Shown: positions 40,701 through 54,300 of the stretch, piece after piece
How positions within the stretch are numbered: the first letter of the stretch is position 1
How the letters are laid out: the number at the start of each line of letters is the position of its first letter
Origin: Ectocarpus siliculosus
Lineage: Eukaryota; Sar; Phaeophyceae; Ectocarpales; Ectocarpaceae
Length of the DNA: 64,000 bases
Direction of reading: 5' to 3'
NCBI GenBank assembly: GCA_000310025.1
Contig: FN649729.1
Coordinates: 3,077,320 to 3,141,319 of the forward strand
Translations under genes and position numbers: made by a program
The notes under the pieces: generated by a model
What the model saw: the letters and a program-made list of their open reading frames with translations, nothing else
What the model was told of the DNA's origin: nothing
The model's database searches: none

Positions 40701-43700
40701 ACAGCTTTACCTGCTAGACTATATGCTGTTTGACAAGTTGCACTCACCAGGATTTCGTTGGTCCTGGAATAGACGTACATGACCTCGCTACCGCGGTTCA
40801 GCGTGAGCGATTCGAGGACGGAGCCGTTGGCCGTAAAGCTTTTGATCCACATGTACGGGTCGCGGTGGTCTTCCTGTTTAGGATATTGGGACCACGAGTG
40901 TTCGGGAAAGTCGCAAGCTCGCTACTGGTTCGTTCGCCCCAACTTGGTTGGCACCATGTATTATTTCGAGCAACGTGTAGCACAAGAACAAGTGAACGCG
41001 TTGAAAAGGGATTGGGTCATGTCCACGCGTCTAGCTTGTCGTGAGTATCGTGGACATACGGGAGACTACAATAACATGAAAACCTCCGGGAAATCACGAT
41101 TGCACCGGCGATTTAGAAAACATATCCGGCATTGGCCCATATGTATTGCCGGTTAAACTCCTATGCTCTCCCCCAGACAATTGGGTCGCCTAGCCCCTTC
41201 CCTGATGCGTAAACCCACAGGCAGAGTGAGAGACAGTTCAGAGGAATGAAAAGCGTCAATATGAAGTTGGCATGCTCAGACTCTTCCGCATAGAACATGA
41301 CCATCGTGAGAGCGCATTTTACCTCTGAAAGTGGCCAAACACTGGAGCAGTAGCTCCTCCATACCTTTCAAATCTTTTCTAGTCGACAACGGCATGAATT
41401 CGCCGACAAAGAACTGTGAGTGTCTCCTCCTCCAGCCAGCACTTCTACCTAACTAACTTTTGAATCTGAACTCAAAAGGAGGCTCGCATCCCGACGGACT
41501 GCCGCCTTCTCAACGAAAATCGTTCAGCAACGGATGTCTTGGCTCCGACAACGATGAAGAACGCAGCGAAAAGCGATACATCGTGCGACTTGCAGAATCC
41601 GGTGAACCATCATCAACTTCCACTCTATCACGGCCAGCACACCATGTTCTCGTAGACTCCAAGGTATCCATTGATCCCTCCACCGGCCACAATGAAGCCC
41701 TTGCTGAATGGCATGAGCGTCTCGAGCCGGGCCGTGTGCGGCAACTGCGCGTGCAGCGTCTGCTTGAGCTCGAGGAATGGGGAGGCCTCCGTAGCGTCGA
41801 AAACTAGGATTAAGGACCCGCGCTGGTTCATCCCTCCCCCTCCTCCTCCGCTGATAGGTCGGACGGCGCGTTGGTTGGTTGATCGGTTAGTTGTTTTGTT
41901 CGACAACGCGGTTGGTGTTTTTCTCATCGGCCAGTTGCGCAAAATATGCAGCTATTGGGGTGGGTTGATTAATCGGGAGGCGAATGGATGGGTGTGCATG
42001 GGCCGGTCGGTACAAGTTGACTGGCTCGTATGTCTCAACAAGCAGGAATTATGGTGTGCAACGATGAACTCGGAGAAGCGGGCAGCTCAATCGTTGGGCA
42101 AACGGTTACAGTGGAAGCATTGTAGGTCACCCTCGAAACAAAGAAGCACGGGAGCGGCCAAGATCCAACATTCCCGACACTAATCCGGTCCCTCCCTTCG
42201 CTTTGAGTGCGGGCTACCGCCCCACCCCGTCCCCCCTGCTTCACACCTTGACGCTCCGTGGTCGTCTCCATCTGTTATTGCCACCATCCGGGTGGGCTGG
42301 CCTGCCGTGCCAGGGATCCAGGCGTGGTCGGTAAAATTTCCCTGTAGATGTGCCAAGGTACGCGCACACACACGTGGTCATTCATCACAAGGCCTGCCCT
42401 GCGGTGAAGACGTGGTGGGCCTGCATCAAGGCGGACCGCACGCACGCGACGAGTCATCACCCACCTAACCATTTCGCTGCAGCAGACCAAATCGGACCGC
42501 ATCGCAGTTCCTATGGTGATAGGATGAGCCTTGCGTGTTTGCGTCCATCACGCAATTCTTCACCCCGCAAGGACCAAGCAGGTAAAAGGAACGGTGTCGG
42601 TCCTTCCCAAGAATAAGACGGACAAAAACAAACTTGGCGGTGATGTTTTTTCGCTGGATGTTCTCCGGCATATGAACGAGAGCGCCGACTGCCCCGACAA
42701 AGCTCGCCACATTGCGCAAGGATGCCCTTGAAAGTGGTTTTTGAAAAATGTGCCCTGCCGTTGGAAGGTTGCCTCGATTACGTGGCTCTGGGCATCAAAA
42801 ATGCAACACGCCTACGGTTACTATCGAACTTGCACTACTGTACTTCGAAGTGCAAGTTGGCGTGATGAGGGCGCCAGGACCCATGCAACACAATCGAACG
42901 CGCACAAATATTCCACGCGGATCACACAGAAAAAAACACGACATTGACCGACGCCTTTTGCTCGCCTGTTCCTTTGCCTGCGGCAGGATCCCGTGGGCCT
43001 TGAGTACGTTATCGGACGAGGTATACCACAGCCGCAGGTGCTGCGCCCCGCTCGTAGTAAAGAAGCCGTGGTCCCCTGGGTGGAACGCCACCCGGGTGGC
43101 GGAGGAACCGCTGTTTTGGGCGGTTTTGTCTACCTGCCGTGCGTTTTGGTCGGAATGAGCATACGCTGCTCCGGATATGTTAATAATATTGATAACAGTG
43201 TCCGCTTTCAGTTCTGGTGACGGTTGAAAGGGAGAAATCGGACAAAAATCCACCCCGATTGGTAATACAATCCGGCACCATGAGCAAGCAGCCTTGCTAC
43301 ATGGTTACCGCTGCTCCGCGTCTTGTTGGTTTGGGACGGGTTTTCCCGAATAAGAACAAGCTGAGTCGATGGACGTGACGGCAGTGTTGTCTCGTGGAAG
43401 ATCTTGGACCTCGTTACCGTGCTCTAGCCGGCGCCATAGCTGCAGCGAGCCTAGGAGCGCACTCGGACGAAACCGTCGACGAAACCAGCGCGCGCACGCA
43501 CTCACTCACAAGGAACGTGCGCGCGTGTGCATTCCATGAGCGTGAAAGCGGCAACGTCGTGCCCACCCCACCCTCAATTTTGGCCCAAACGTCGTAGAAA
43601 TGAACTTGTTTCGCACCTTCTCCTTTTCCCAGTTCCAGACCACGATATTGCTCTCAGGCTCGGTTGCGGCAGTCACGAGCCATTTGCTGTCCCCCGAAAA

Positions 43701-46449
43701 GCAACACGTTATGAAGTCTCCCCTTCCGGGGAACAGCATCGTTCGGATTCGTTTCCCGTTCGCCACGAGGTAAACCGACACCTGACGGTGTGCACACAAG
43801 TTTGGCTCGGATTGAGTCCATGTCTTGAAAAGGGTGGCCTTGACCTCTACTTGACGTTGTGTCCAGTACGGAACTCAGCGCGTGAAGTACGATGTCTCCC
43901 CGGAACTGTTTCAGACAAAGAACTACGATGCTGCCCCCAAAACGTTGTTTGGTGGCAGCCAATAGCATGGAATTGATGCCATGTGGATCTGGCACTCTCA
44001 TTGCTTTGACGGCCGAAAAATCACACATCACTGCGGCATAGGCACAAACCTCGCGAGGAAGACCATGCCTATGCTGCAGTTCCCGCCCATTTCCCATCTA
44101 CGACGGTCGCTCTCACTACTACATCCCTACGATCTCGGTCGGTATTCTGAGGAGCTACGATTCGGGCCACACAGCATGAATCTTCTGTGGTCCATGACTC
44201 CAAATACCACCGCGAGAAGGGTTCTGCAACTCTCCCATCCTCTTCAGCAAGAAAGTGTCAGACGTTCCGCTCACGTACAATTGTATCAACGAAAATTAAG
44301 CTTCGGGAGCAATACCCATCCGCGAGCGCATAACAAAATATCATGCGAGAAGCAGCGTGTGAGAGGTATCCATTCGAAGTCTTCGGTGTCACATCTGAAA
44401 CTATAGAACTTCAGCGCTCGGCATTCCTTACGAAACTCAGCCATGCGGTGAACACTGACTGACTGTGGTGCCCGAGGGGGCGACTCCAATCAAACAGATA
44501 CCAGCAGTTTGTGCTTCCTGCACGAGATAGAATATTCCCCCTTTGATCTTCTACTACATCGAAAGCCCCTAGATAGATGTGTGGACAAAACGATGAGATA
44601 GCGATGCTGCATGAGAAATGTGATATATCGAAAGTAGCGCTCCATTTTTTTCCATCTGCAAAGGAGTGAATGGAAACAAGTGCACGTGCCCCGTCGACGA
44701 CCAACGTCTTGGTGCAAGAAGCGAGCCAAAACGAAACCCTCCCACATGCGTTTCACCACGTCGCAACGATTTTGCCCCCTCTGCTCCGTTGTGAGAAAAC
44801 CGATCGAATCTTGCAAGAACACCACCAGCAGCGTACGTTTACGCTGTTGGTAAACCGTGGTGGTCATCTGCCGGTCCGTGCGAATGGGAGGGAGATACTC
44901 CAACAAGCCTGACGTTGAGCTGCAAAGGTTTTAGAGTCACCGCGTTCGCATGGCGCACCTGAGCGCTCCCCGGATCCTCTTCGGGGGTCCGGCCTTTCTC
45001 GCAGACGGCAATGACCCGCTTGTTGGGCGAAACGCACAGTGCTAATATTTCTCGCACGTTTCTCTGACGACTGACGAGGAATTTCATGCTGCCGTCATCC
45101 ACGCGGTGCATGGCTACCTGTACACCATCACAGACAGGTGGGTCGAGCGGTTTCAAAGTATGGGAGTCTGCGGCGTTAACGCGTTTCCCGCGTGCCTTAC
45201 CACACGCGCCATGGCCTTGGACTTTCAAAGATTTTCCACGAAAACGGTTTGTTGTCTACGTGCGCCTTCAACAAACCGGCCCTTCTTCCCGGCCGGAATC
45301 TGGAAGGCAACATGAATTATCTATTATTGAACCGTCCTCAGGACACGCAGATTGTAATCCTCGTCACGAGGTGGGTTCCCCGGCCCCTGCTCGAAAACGG
45401 GTTGTGTTTTCCTTTCAACAGCAGCGGCCGACGATGCCTGAAGGACTACCATGCTATACAAAGAACCGAGAATGAAGGTAAGATCTAAATAACCCCCCAG
45501 TTCCACCGTTGAAAAGTTGAAACATTGGGTGGTGTGCTAGTCTAATGACGTGCAATCAAACAACGGTCTACATCTTCCAAACATGATACATTCCATTACC
45601 GGCGTCTGGCTAAGGTTGTCCTACGCCGGGTTACATATGCACGTATATATATTTTGCAACGCACACCATTACAGTGGGTGAAGCTACAACAACCCATCAT
45701 CGTATGTAGACAAAATACAAAACACTCTACAATCGGGTTTTTGTGCAGATCTAAACCTCATGCATCCATAATGTACAAGAGTTGATTGGATTACCGAACA
45801 CGTTCAGCCAATGTGTCTCGCTGGCATATCCTCTCAGCGGCCTATGTTTTGGTTGGTCGCATATGGTGCTGTACGCACAAGTATCGCGCCGTCTTCGAAG
45901 CACCGAAGAGCATTGGCAGTACCCATTTTTAAGGCTACATGTTGTGATTTTATGCCAGTCATACAATGTCCATTGCCAGAAGAAGCATTCTTGCACATTG
46001 CTATTTGCCGATCTTGTTGGGCTGGACTTGCAATGCTACCACTGTGCCGGATCGAACGACATGCATTTTCTTCGGATGAACTCAACCGCGGTAAACCCGT
46101 GCAGTGGTGGCATACCAAGCAAATCTAGGACCAGCAACAGCGCCAGCATAAGCTGCAGCAGTAGCACCAACAGCAGGATAAATTCTCACAACTACGGATT
46201 TTTATTGCACACCTGCTGACCGACTGGATGCAAGAGGTATCCGAGCATCAGCCCTGCCCCCTCGGCGTCCGGATCCGGCACTGTGACGAACGCCACGTTG
46301 TCCCGGATGCCCCCCTCTACCCCGAAGGCATGTCTCAGGGTTAGGTACGTCCCATCGGACTGAATTGTTCGATGGTACTTGGTGCCCTGATGCTGACGCT
46401 TACTTCCACCACCCCCGCCACCCATCGAATCCATGAGCTCGTCGTCCAT
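24254..46449 (-). CDS. CFAP57: Cilia- and flagella-associated protein 57 (WDR65), 32 exons
   Basis: Exons in coding order: 46449-46213, 45117-44959, 43781-43617, 43133-42978, 42341-42247, 41850-41643, 40873-40748, 40480-40308, 40164-40089, 39240-39061, 38681-38581, 38244-38145, 37933-37817, 37539-37463, 36993-36837, 36197-36087, 35371-35276, 34886-34758, 34524-34363, 33764-33678, 33164-33048, 32400-32227, 31405-31353, 30962-30857, 30332-30135, 29775-29372 (with gap), 28771-28628, 27306-27217, 26865-26515, 26224-25631, 25136-25007, 24690-24254. Phases match at every junction except those touching the gap. The N-terminal half is WD40 blades, e.g. AFGVEGGIRDNVAF, ALCVSPNKRVIAVCEKG, SNIVVWNWEKEK, KPIVVTVGEDRVLRVWSY and GPVTALVVTPDDNFIFTCGQ. 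Next is a long coiled coil from MMERGIQIKGVED through FVLDHRL, EAYKRFVQGED and QREFMEKK. These align in order with vertebrate CFAP57. It acts in axonemes, where CFAP57 supports a subset of inner dynein arms. Total is about 1,830 residues (human about 1,250). The excess is Gly/Gln-rich sequence near the C-terminus. Three introns have GC donors. Confidence 0.93.
27876..28117. repeat. 117 bp tandem duplication in a CFAP57 intron
   Basis: Copy 1 (27876-27992) and copy 2 (27993-28117) share AGAGCCTGGT, GAGAACCCGGCGTGCTCC and GATGCGAGGTCAATGGTC blocks with few differences. Each ends in a poly-C tract followed by CTACTTGA. A related CCCTACTTGAAGAG plus poly-C piece occurs at about 27433-27460. It lies between the exons at 28628 and 27306. 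Confidence 0.9.
29533..29632. other. Assembly gap (100 N) inside a CFAP57 exon
   Basis: The flanks are Gly-rich coding sequence of the exon 29775-29372 on the minus strand, reading GGGGGSSEPKG before the gap and AGEEASSSLAGGVDDDRK after it. A round 100 N usually means unknown length, so the protein frame cannot be carried across. Confidence 0.95.
29827..29872. repeat. (GA)n microsatellite
   Basis: About 22 GA units, with imperfect GA-rich sequence continuing to about 29902. It lies in the CFAP57 intron between the exons at 30135 and 29775. Confidence 0.95.
31131..31190. repeat. 30 bp tandem repeat, two copies
   Basis: Two adjacent copies of TGGTGGCCTCC(A/C)AAATC followed by ACCCCTC lie in a CFAP57 intron. 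No function is evident. Confidence 0.85.
31664..31750. repeat. Long (GA)n microsatellite
   Basis: Roughly 40 GA dinucleotides with one C near the left end. This is the longest simple repeat in the window. It lies in the CFAP57 intron between the exons at 32227 and 31405. Confidence 0.97.
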
Positions 46450-48353
46450 CCTGCTAATGTACTCACGAACGGAAGCGCTCCCCGACAGCGAGTCCACGTC
46501 GTGTAGCACAGCCGACAATACAGTAGTGATGTGGAACCTTTGGCGCAATCCGGTCACAGCGACGAGCTGGTAATGCACCTACAAACTGGAAGAAGAGTGG
46601 GTGGGTGTACACGGAAGTCCAGATCGTCAAAATCTAGTCGAAACCTGTCGTGGTCGTGGTCGGTGTACGTACGATTAGTCCACAGTGTAAGCATTCGAAA
46701 CGAAAAATATATGCCGAACCGACACCAATTACGCCGCAGGTGCCGCACAAGACACAAGACACAAGACACAAGACACTGCCCGCCCGCCCATCTGATCGGG
46801 GTACAGGCGTATTTCATGCGCCCAGAGAGTTTCGATCGGATACAAGTTCAAGCGAGATCTCCAGCTCATCTAAACGTAGTGTTGGGCGGTTGAACCGAGC
46901 TGCTGCATGATGTGGCACAGATCAAAGCTGATCGGCGATGACTGTGAACATGCGACGGATCTACAAGGGACTCAGATTCCAATCGGCACGAGACCACCAC
47001 AGGATGGCTACTGTACACGATCTCCTTTTCTCTAGGATAACCATTAGTCTATAGCAAAGGACGATGCACGCGACATACGTGACCCCATACTTGTGTACAG
47101 TTTCTTTGCTCACATCAAAAACAAGAACAGAGGTTGTTCCCGTGTCCGGTTCAACAAGATAAAATACCGACAGCAGCCTCTCCTCGGTTCAACACCATTA
47201 TCAGGGATAAAGAGTCAGCCGTGTCTCCTGCCCATGTCGTGGCCACCCCACCCCACTTACACACAACAGCCTTCCTCTGCACATCGCTGTATTGTACCAG
47301 AACCAACTCAAGAGAATACCCAAATTTGCGAACCGAGGTGAGATATGTAGGTGGTGTACAGGTGGAATAGACACAGACAATTTTCGACTGCGTACGACTA
47401 GACTAGTGGTCCCACAGAAGTACGAGGCAGACAGAAAATCGACAGACCTGTGTCTTGCCCAAGGTTGCGAGAGCAGCATCCGCGCGAGAAAAGCGTTGTT
47501 CTAAGCTGCCACTATGCCCTGTTTGCACTCAACCTTCAATCGCTGCCGCACTCAACCTTCAAGCGCTGCCCAAATCATTTCATGTGTGTATGCCAGACAA
47601 TGGTTGGCCTTGAACAAATGCCGTTGGTGGCTGGCCTATATAGTTAAATGATATTTGAAGGACGGCAGAGGTAAAGAAGCTCGGTTCAATATGCTACATG
47701 TACGTGCTTCTCCGTATATGAAAAAACATTTTCGAACACGGAGAAACTCTGAAAATGAGAAACTAGTTGGCTCGTTACATTCTCCCACCATCTGTTTGAT
47801 GGGTACCTGATCGCGAACACACTTATCCCGTTCACAGCACTGTTTGTTCCCGACGCGGGCGTGGGACAGAGCACCCCTTCCCGCACCGTGATTTCCGCCG
47901 ATTCATGCCCCCCAACCCCGCCTCTTTTTCCCTCCATGGTTATTGTTTTCACTTGAATGTTGCACGCAAAATGTCTGGCAGACCTTCGGAACCTGTTCGT
48001 CACCTGAGCCAGGGGTTGGCTGTGCGTTCGGTGGTGTTTGATGCCACTTTCACCTGTGTGTCATCATGCGGGGCGCAGAAAAATGAAGCGTAGCCTCAAA
48101 ATACGAAACCGCATCCATTTGTGTAGACTAGGCCCACGTTTCGAACCTGGTCGCCGCCTTGATTCAATTTCCCTGCTGTAGTTCGCGTGTCACAGTCGCA
48201 TTATATCTATCTGCTTGTAACCTTGGCTAAGGTGTCACGCTAACCCCCGGCTACACCGATGAATTGAGCCATGGTGACGTCACCCGGCTGCACACAGAGA
48301 AACGAGCTGACTTCCTCTTCCCGAACCCCTTCCCCCGTTTTTGAATAGGCATA
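46450..48353. promoter_or_regulatory. Divergent intergenic region, CFAP57 / LRR-Cys gene
   Basis: 1.9 kb between the CFAP57 start (minus) and the signal-peptide exon of the secreted gene (plus). It contains a (ACAAGAC)n run at 46746-46776 and a 23 bp direct repeat pair at 47525-47547 and 47548-47570 (GCACTCAACCTTCAA core). No RFX X-box or other ciliary promoter motif could be defended by eye. An untranslated first exon of either gene could lie here. Confidence 0.45.
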
Positions 48354-51300
48354 ATGCTTTCTCATCCATCTTCGCGGTTCAAGCTTCTGGCGACAGCGGC
48401 GTTCGCCATCTCCTGGGCAAGTGGTGAGTTAGTTCATGCGCGTTCCAGCAGCCCGAAGCAAGCTTATACAGCACTTGGCAGGATGAACGTTTGTAGCATC
48501 TGCTCTAGGTGAGGGAGGATGCGGGCGTTGACAAGACGGTGTTTCATGTCCGCGCTGCGCCCTGTTCAGGAGTACACACGATCCTACGTCGTTCAGTTCA
48601 GCGTGAACGCCTTCGGAAAGCTGAGAGTACTGACCGGTTGCTGTTGTACGTCCATGCGATGTCCACGTGTGGAATTCTCATGCCACTTGCGTATGAGCAA
48701 CCCCACACACACTGAGGCTGGGAATTGTTACGATGTGGTACAATGGGTCTCCATCCTCAAAAACGGTTAACCACGATTCACGCGTATCACACGTATCATT
48801 CTCAGGTTTGAACTCTTGCCTGGATGTCACCGACGCTGTGAACTACAAGTGTGCACCTGGCACGACGAACATGTAAGCGTATCATTTCCTCATCCTTCTA
48901 CATAGTGACGATACGGGGAACGCTACGTTTGGGCAGCCATGTCTTCAAGTCTCTCCTGCATATCATTGCTGTCCCACCTCGCTGACAAACGATCGACAGA
49001 TTTCCCACATCGCAGTGATGCTGGTTTGGGGTACAATGTTGTGACAATCAAAGTTGCGGTTGAATCTTGAGAATCGCTAGGTGGGACATTTCGTGGCATT
49101 CTCGAAGAGACAGGCAACGGGACAGGCAACGATGTTTGCTTGAATGAGCATACTCGACCGGATTTTTGCATGACCGTATCTCACGTCCAAAGGAAGCGAC
49201 TTGACCTTCGCCGCGCGTCTACGTAGAAAAAGGTAGCGTGTCCCGTTCGCGCTAAAAAGCGCGTCCATCCTTGATACCGGCCTCGTAGTACAAACTACGC
49301 ATCTTCATGTGGGTGAGTATTCGCCGGCATGGCGAATCTCCTAACCTTCATTCGTATCAGATACCCTGCAAATGCCTCTTTCTCTCTCTCTCTGCCCCCC
49401 CCCTCCCTCCCTCTCTCACATTCATTGAATTGTGCCGTGATTGTTGCATCCGGATTTTTCTCGCGGTCAAGATTTTTCGGGAGCGGACCTACCACGGAAC
49501 CGTGTGGAAACCTGGTGGATGCTGACCTCCCCTATCTGCAGTCCTGCTTCGACGCGGCTGGACGAGACGGTATCACCGAGATGTGCGAGAGATGATCGAG
49601 TAGGACAGTGCCTTCAACTGTGTCGGCACGGAATCAGCTGGCCGGCTGTTTCGGTCAGACTGGCTAAACCAGCCAATTTCCCCTTCTGCGCTGCCCTTCT
49701 TCTCCTCCTCAGACTCGTTTTCAACTCTGCCTTCCACGTTTACCTGCATGCGTCCCTCGATTTCTTCTGCGTCGATTGCGTTCACGTCGATCGCGGAGAG
49801 CAGTGACTTGTCCCAGTGCTCAGGATTCACGACGATTCCCGCGGGAATCTTCAAAGATCTGCCGGCTTTGGAGAAACTGTAAGTGAAACGGGGCTATCTG
49901 TGTTCCCTAATGCGGATTCTTATAACCACGCCTTCAGACAACGAAGGTCACCAATCCATTGCCACCCGTTCTTCGCGCAGTCTTGATTATCGAGCTCAAC
50001 CAACACGACTCACTCGAAAACGTGTTCTCATCTCTGATTGACTGACCCCTTACGTGTCCAGCTTGATCAATCATTGTCAAGGTTTGAGGCTCACGTCGGG
50101 TCGTTCCATTTCTAGGCAGACTCGCCTTCGTCGGCCTTCACACCAATATTTCACTCCGTCCTACGCTTATGACGAGCAATCGGAACCAATGATTTTGCTT
50201 TCGGGCGAAATTCTGGATGTTTCTATTCAAACAGGATGGTAGGCGGCGTCGAGATTCGGACGCTTGAGGTCGGAGTCTTCGATGACGTCGCCGGCTCGCT
50301 GCGTGCGCTGTGAGTTTCGTTCTTCAGGGGCGGTTCTCGTAGAAAAAAAGATCGGAAATATCGTTTTCTCCAAAGCCCTTGCCTGCGGCGAGTAAATAGC
50401 AACACATTAACGCCTGTTGCTATATTCCCGCGAAATCATGTGAAAAGAGTGATATTTCTCAACGTACTTTGGGAAGATATGTGACCTTTTTCAATGGCCT
50501 CCTTCAAAATTAGTTATGCTCGAACACGTTGTTGAATACATAGACTACGATATTACTTTCCTGTCACCTTGTCCCATCTTTCTGGCGCTACTCTGACTCA
50601 TGTGCCTGTGAAAGTCAACGGGCATCTGCGGTTGTCGTTGTTTGAAAAATCGAGAGCACTCGCGCTGTCAATCTTGCTGTACTCCTGCAATTCTGGCCTT
50701 CTTTTTCTAACCTTAGGCACGTTCAGTTCTGCCCGGAGCTGACTTGGCTGCCTGCGGACCTGTTCAGGGGCCTCTCCGGCCTAACCTATTTGTGAGTTCA
50801 GTGCTTCACCAGGCTTTGGAGGGCATAGCGCTACTATACACATCTTCTTGTTTGCTGGGTTTTCACATTTACGCCACCTTTACGCTTACTCATTGGCATT
50901 GGCAACACCGAGAAATGCATGCAAGGTGTTGGGTTTTCATACCTCCTCGCAAAACATCACTGTGCCCACGCCCCGTTTCCTTTCGGCTACGCCACCATTA
51001 CAGGAAGATCCAGAACATCCCGAAACTGCGTTCGATTCCCGTTGGACTGTTCCAGGACACCACGGAAGTCACAGAATTGTGAGTGGATGCTCAAGCGAGT
51101 TTCAAGTTCGGCATGTTCTTACCCAACGGTTCATTCATTTTTCAGGTTCATACTACAGAGTGATGGAGAGCAAGTCACAGGACGTTGAGAGATTCTCTTC
51201 ACACGGACTTCTTCGGAAACCAACGAGGTATTGAAAAAAGGCATACATGTACGGATGAAGATTTCCTACACAGGAAACAGAAAGCTACGATGCCTACCAT

Positions 51301-54300
51301 TTCGCCTCCACCCTCCCGGACTATCGCTCGTTCTCTAGTGCTTACGCCTCACCACACGATATTTGTTCCCCGTTATGGGACTTGTGATAAATAGTCGATG
51401 CGGAGATTATAGGGAGGTACGAGATACAACGCGCCGTGAATAAGCAAGCTTTATTTGCATGCATCCTGTGCGCTCCTCGCTTGTTGTGTGTTGGCAGAGA
51501 TCTGAGTGGCAATGGCCTGACCGCGCTGCAGCTTGGGACCTTCCATGGGCTCACCAAAGTCGTCACATTGTGAGGTCACATTAATTTTATTTCCTTCACG
51601 AGGGAGTGACAGACAATGGTCATGTCAAGCTCGAAGCATCGGTGTTCGGTCGATGTTGTCGTGTCGAGATGGCGCTTGGCAAGGTCATACGGCGTTGTCG
51701 ACAGTGGCTGGCGAATGGATGGGTAGCCAGCAGTATGTGTTGCGGTACTTGGGGGGTGCTGTCTTCGAGTCGGTGAAACGGTTGAACGAGTCGCCGTCGC
51801 TGCGATCAAAGTATTTCAAAGCTCGTGAACTGCTTGTTGCGAAACTGGTATGCCACAATGTAACCTTGTTGCAGCTTCGATTAAGGAAGGAGGTATGGTC
51901 CACCTGTGTCCTCGACTTGATTGTACAACACAGTCGTGACCACCCATCCAATTGCTGCGTCTTTGGAATCCACCGCCGCGTTCGCCGCTGTTCGGCTTGC
52001 TCTTTCGTCGAATAGACCTCTTCAGTACAACTCGCTCACGACCCTTCCTGCCAGCATCTTCGAGCCGCTGACATCGCTCCAGAACATGTAAGACCACCCC
52101 ACCGTCGAAGCAAGTAAATTCTACCTGCCTGGTTGGTCGGTTTATCAGATCATCGACCTCTTCCTCTTGGAAGAGAAGGTTTTGGTTAGAGAGAACAACA
52201 GGAGACAGACAGGGAGAGAAATACGGGTTGCTTCTTAGTGATGGAGTAGAGGGTGGCGTCTTCGTGAATAGTATTCCTTTCTGATAGTTATTTAAACTAC
52301 ATAGTGCTGCTCCGTGTTTCCTAGAACGTCGACTTCATGACTTCACTTCTAATCCGTGAAAGCGCTACAACTGAGTTGCCTATTGACATCGCTTCAATAG
52401 AGAGAATTTCTACCAAGTTTCCTGTTCACTGGCACCCTCGACGGACTACCCGGCGAGTATTGGCATCGCAAACATCCCGTTCCGTCTCACGCAACCACTT
52501 CTTGTCTGTGCTTTTCGCTTGGGATGGGGCTTTGGCGGCAGGTGGTTGCATGGTGACGGCATGTTCAACATGCAGTGCCTTCCTGACAGGTGAGATGGAA
52601 AAGCTGAATGATGACCATACAGCCCTACACAACTGGACAAACAGGTAATTTAACACACCCCAGAACGTGCTTGCTTCCTGCCTGTGAAGTTATTCGCTTA
52701 TATCCTATCTACGCGTTGCGTTTGGGGTTCTAAGCTCACGAAGGCCTGCATGCCCTTACAAGATGCACCATCTCATGACAAATACCACTGCTCTCTGCTC
52801 TCTCCCGCTGTCCCTTGTATGCCTTCCTGGCCGGTCGGCTTGTGCTCAGCACTGCCGATAACATCTACCTTGCTGACGAGTCTATCAGGAACGGCACCTG
52901 TAGTGAGTGTGATTTTTCGTGTGATATTTGCCCTTCTACAGTACAGTAGTATTGTTGCGGTGTGGAGTTTCGGGAGGAGGTCTACGGTCGGGGAAAAGTT
53001 CGAGAATTTGCTGTGTTTTGGGGTTTTGTCAATGCCGTTGTTGTCGCCGTTGCGTTGCGTTGCGTTGCTGGCGCGTTTGCGGCATACAGAACGGCTTCCT
53101 CCTCCACCGGTGATGCGAACGACCGCTTGTTGACGACAGAGTGCACCCCTGCCAAGGCCGTCTTCTGCCCTAAGCAGACCAGTTGCTGCCCTGGGACTCG
53201 AGGCTACACTTGCGGTAAGCTCGTCTTTCCGGCGCTCGTAGTCCCGCTAGATAGCCCTACTTGCTTGCTGAGTTAGCTTGCCGTCGAACTTGCAACAGAC
53301 TTTTAACGGCCGTGGAAGGAAAGCCATTGATCCCGTGTTTACATCGAGCGTACATGACGTAAAGCAGGACGAGAAATACGGTACGCATCAAGGCTTGCCT
53401 CCTAGGAAGCCGGCCGACATTGGCTGTACTCCGTCTCTCTCGCGCAACCCCGTGTGTTGCACTTACACCTCGCGCGTGCTCGAAAGCACTAGTCCATTCC
53501 ACCCCCGACTGTATCGCACGTCTTGCGTTGTTGTTTGATTCGACGCGCACCCGGGCTGGATTCCTCTCACGATGAACAAACCTCACGTTCGTCAATCTGG
53601 GTCTCCTACTTCCAGAAGCGAGGACGGCGCCTGGACCCACGCCCCACCGGAAGTCTAAACCAGGTGGCTACCACTGAATATTGGCAAACCTCGCGGAAAT
53701 TTTGCAATATCCCGTAGATGCTCTCGTTCGGCTCTTGTCTTCACAGGCAATAATGGACCAGAAATATGTATGTTCGTCATGCACCCGACGCTGCCACGTC
53801 GAGAGAGGCACTGCATCTCTCACCGGATGTCCGCACATTGTTCCATAATTTGCACAACGAAGCCGCGTAACCCATTCGGCCGTACGTGCTTTGGAGTGAT
53901 GAACGATGACCGCACTCACTCACGGTCTCGCAGTCGTGTGTGAGTACAACTCTGCCTTTGACATGCGAGTATGAAACCCGACCGAATCGACACCTGACAC
54001 AGGTGGAGAGACTTGCGGCGTTTTCACGGACATCGAAGGATTCGTCGGCAAGACCGCCAAGGGCACCGCCTGCTGCCCGGTGAGAGTTCACAATGTGATA
54101 CGAGCTGTCACGTGACAGTCTCGATCAGACGACAAGTGCCTGGCAATTGTTCACCATCGTTTGTCATCAAAGTCCTTCCCGGGCCGCGAGATTGATGTCG
54201 TTTTCTCACACCATAATACGCACTTCGTTGACCTTCTTCGCGCGTGCCCCTCCCTTCGTACAGCTCGCGTGCGGGGAGTGTGGTGGCAGAAGGTGTCGCA

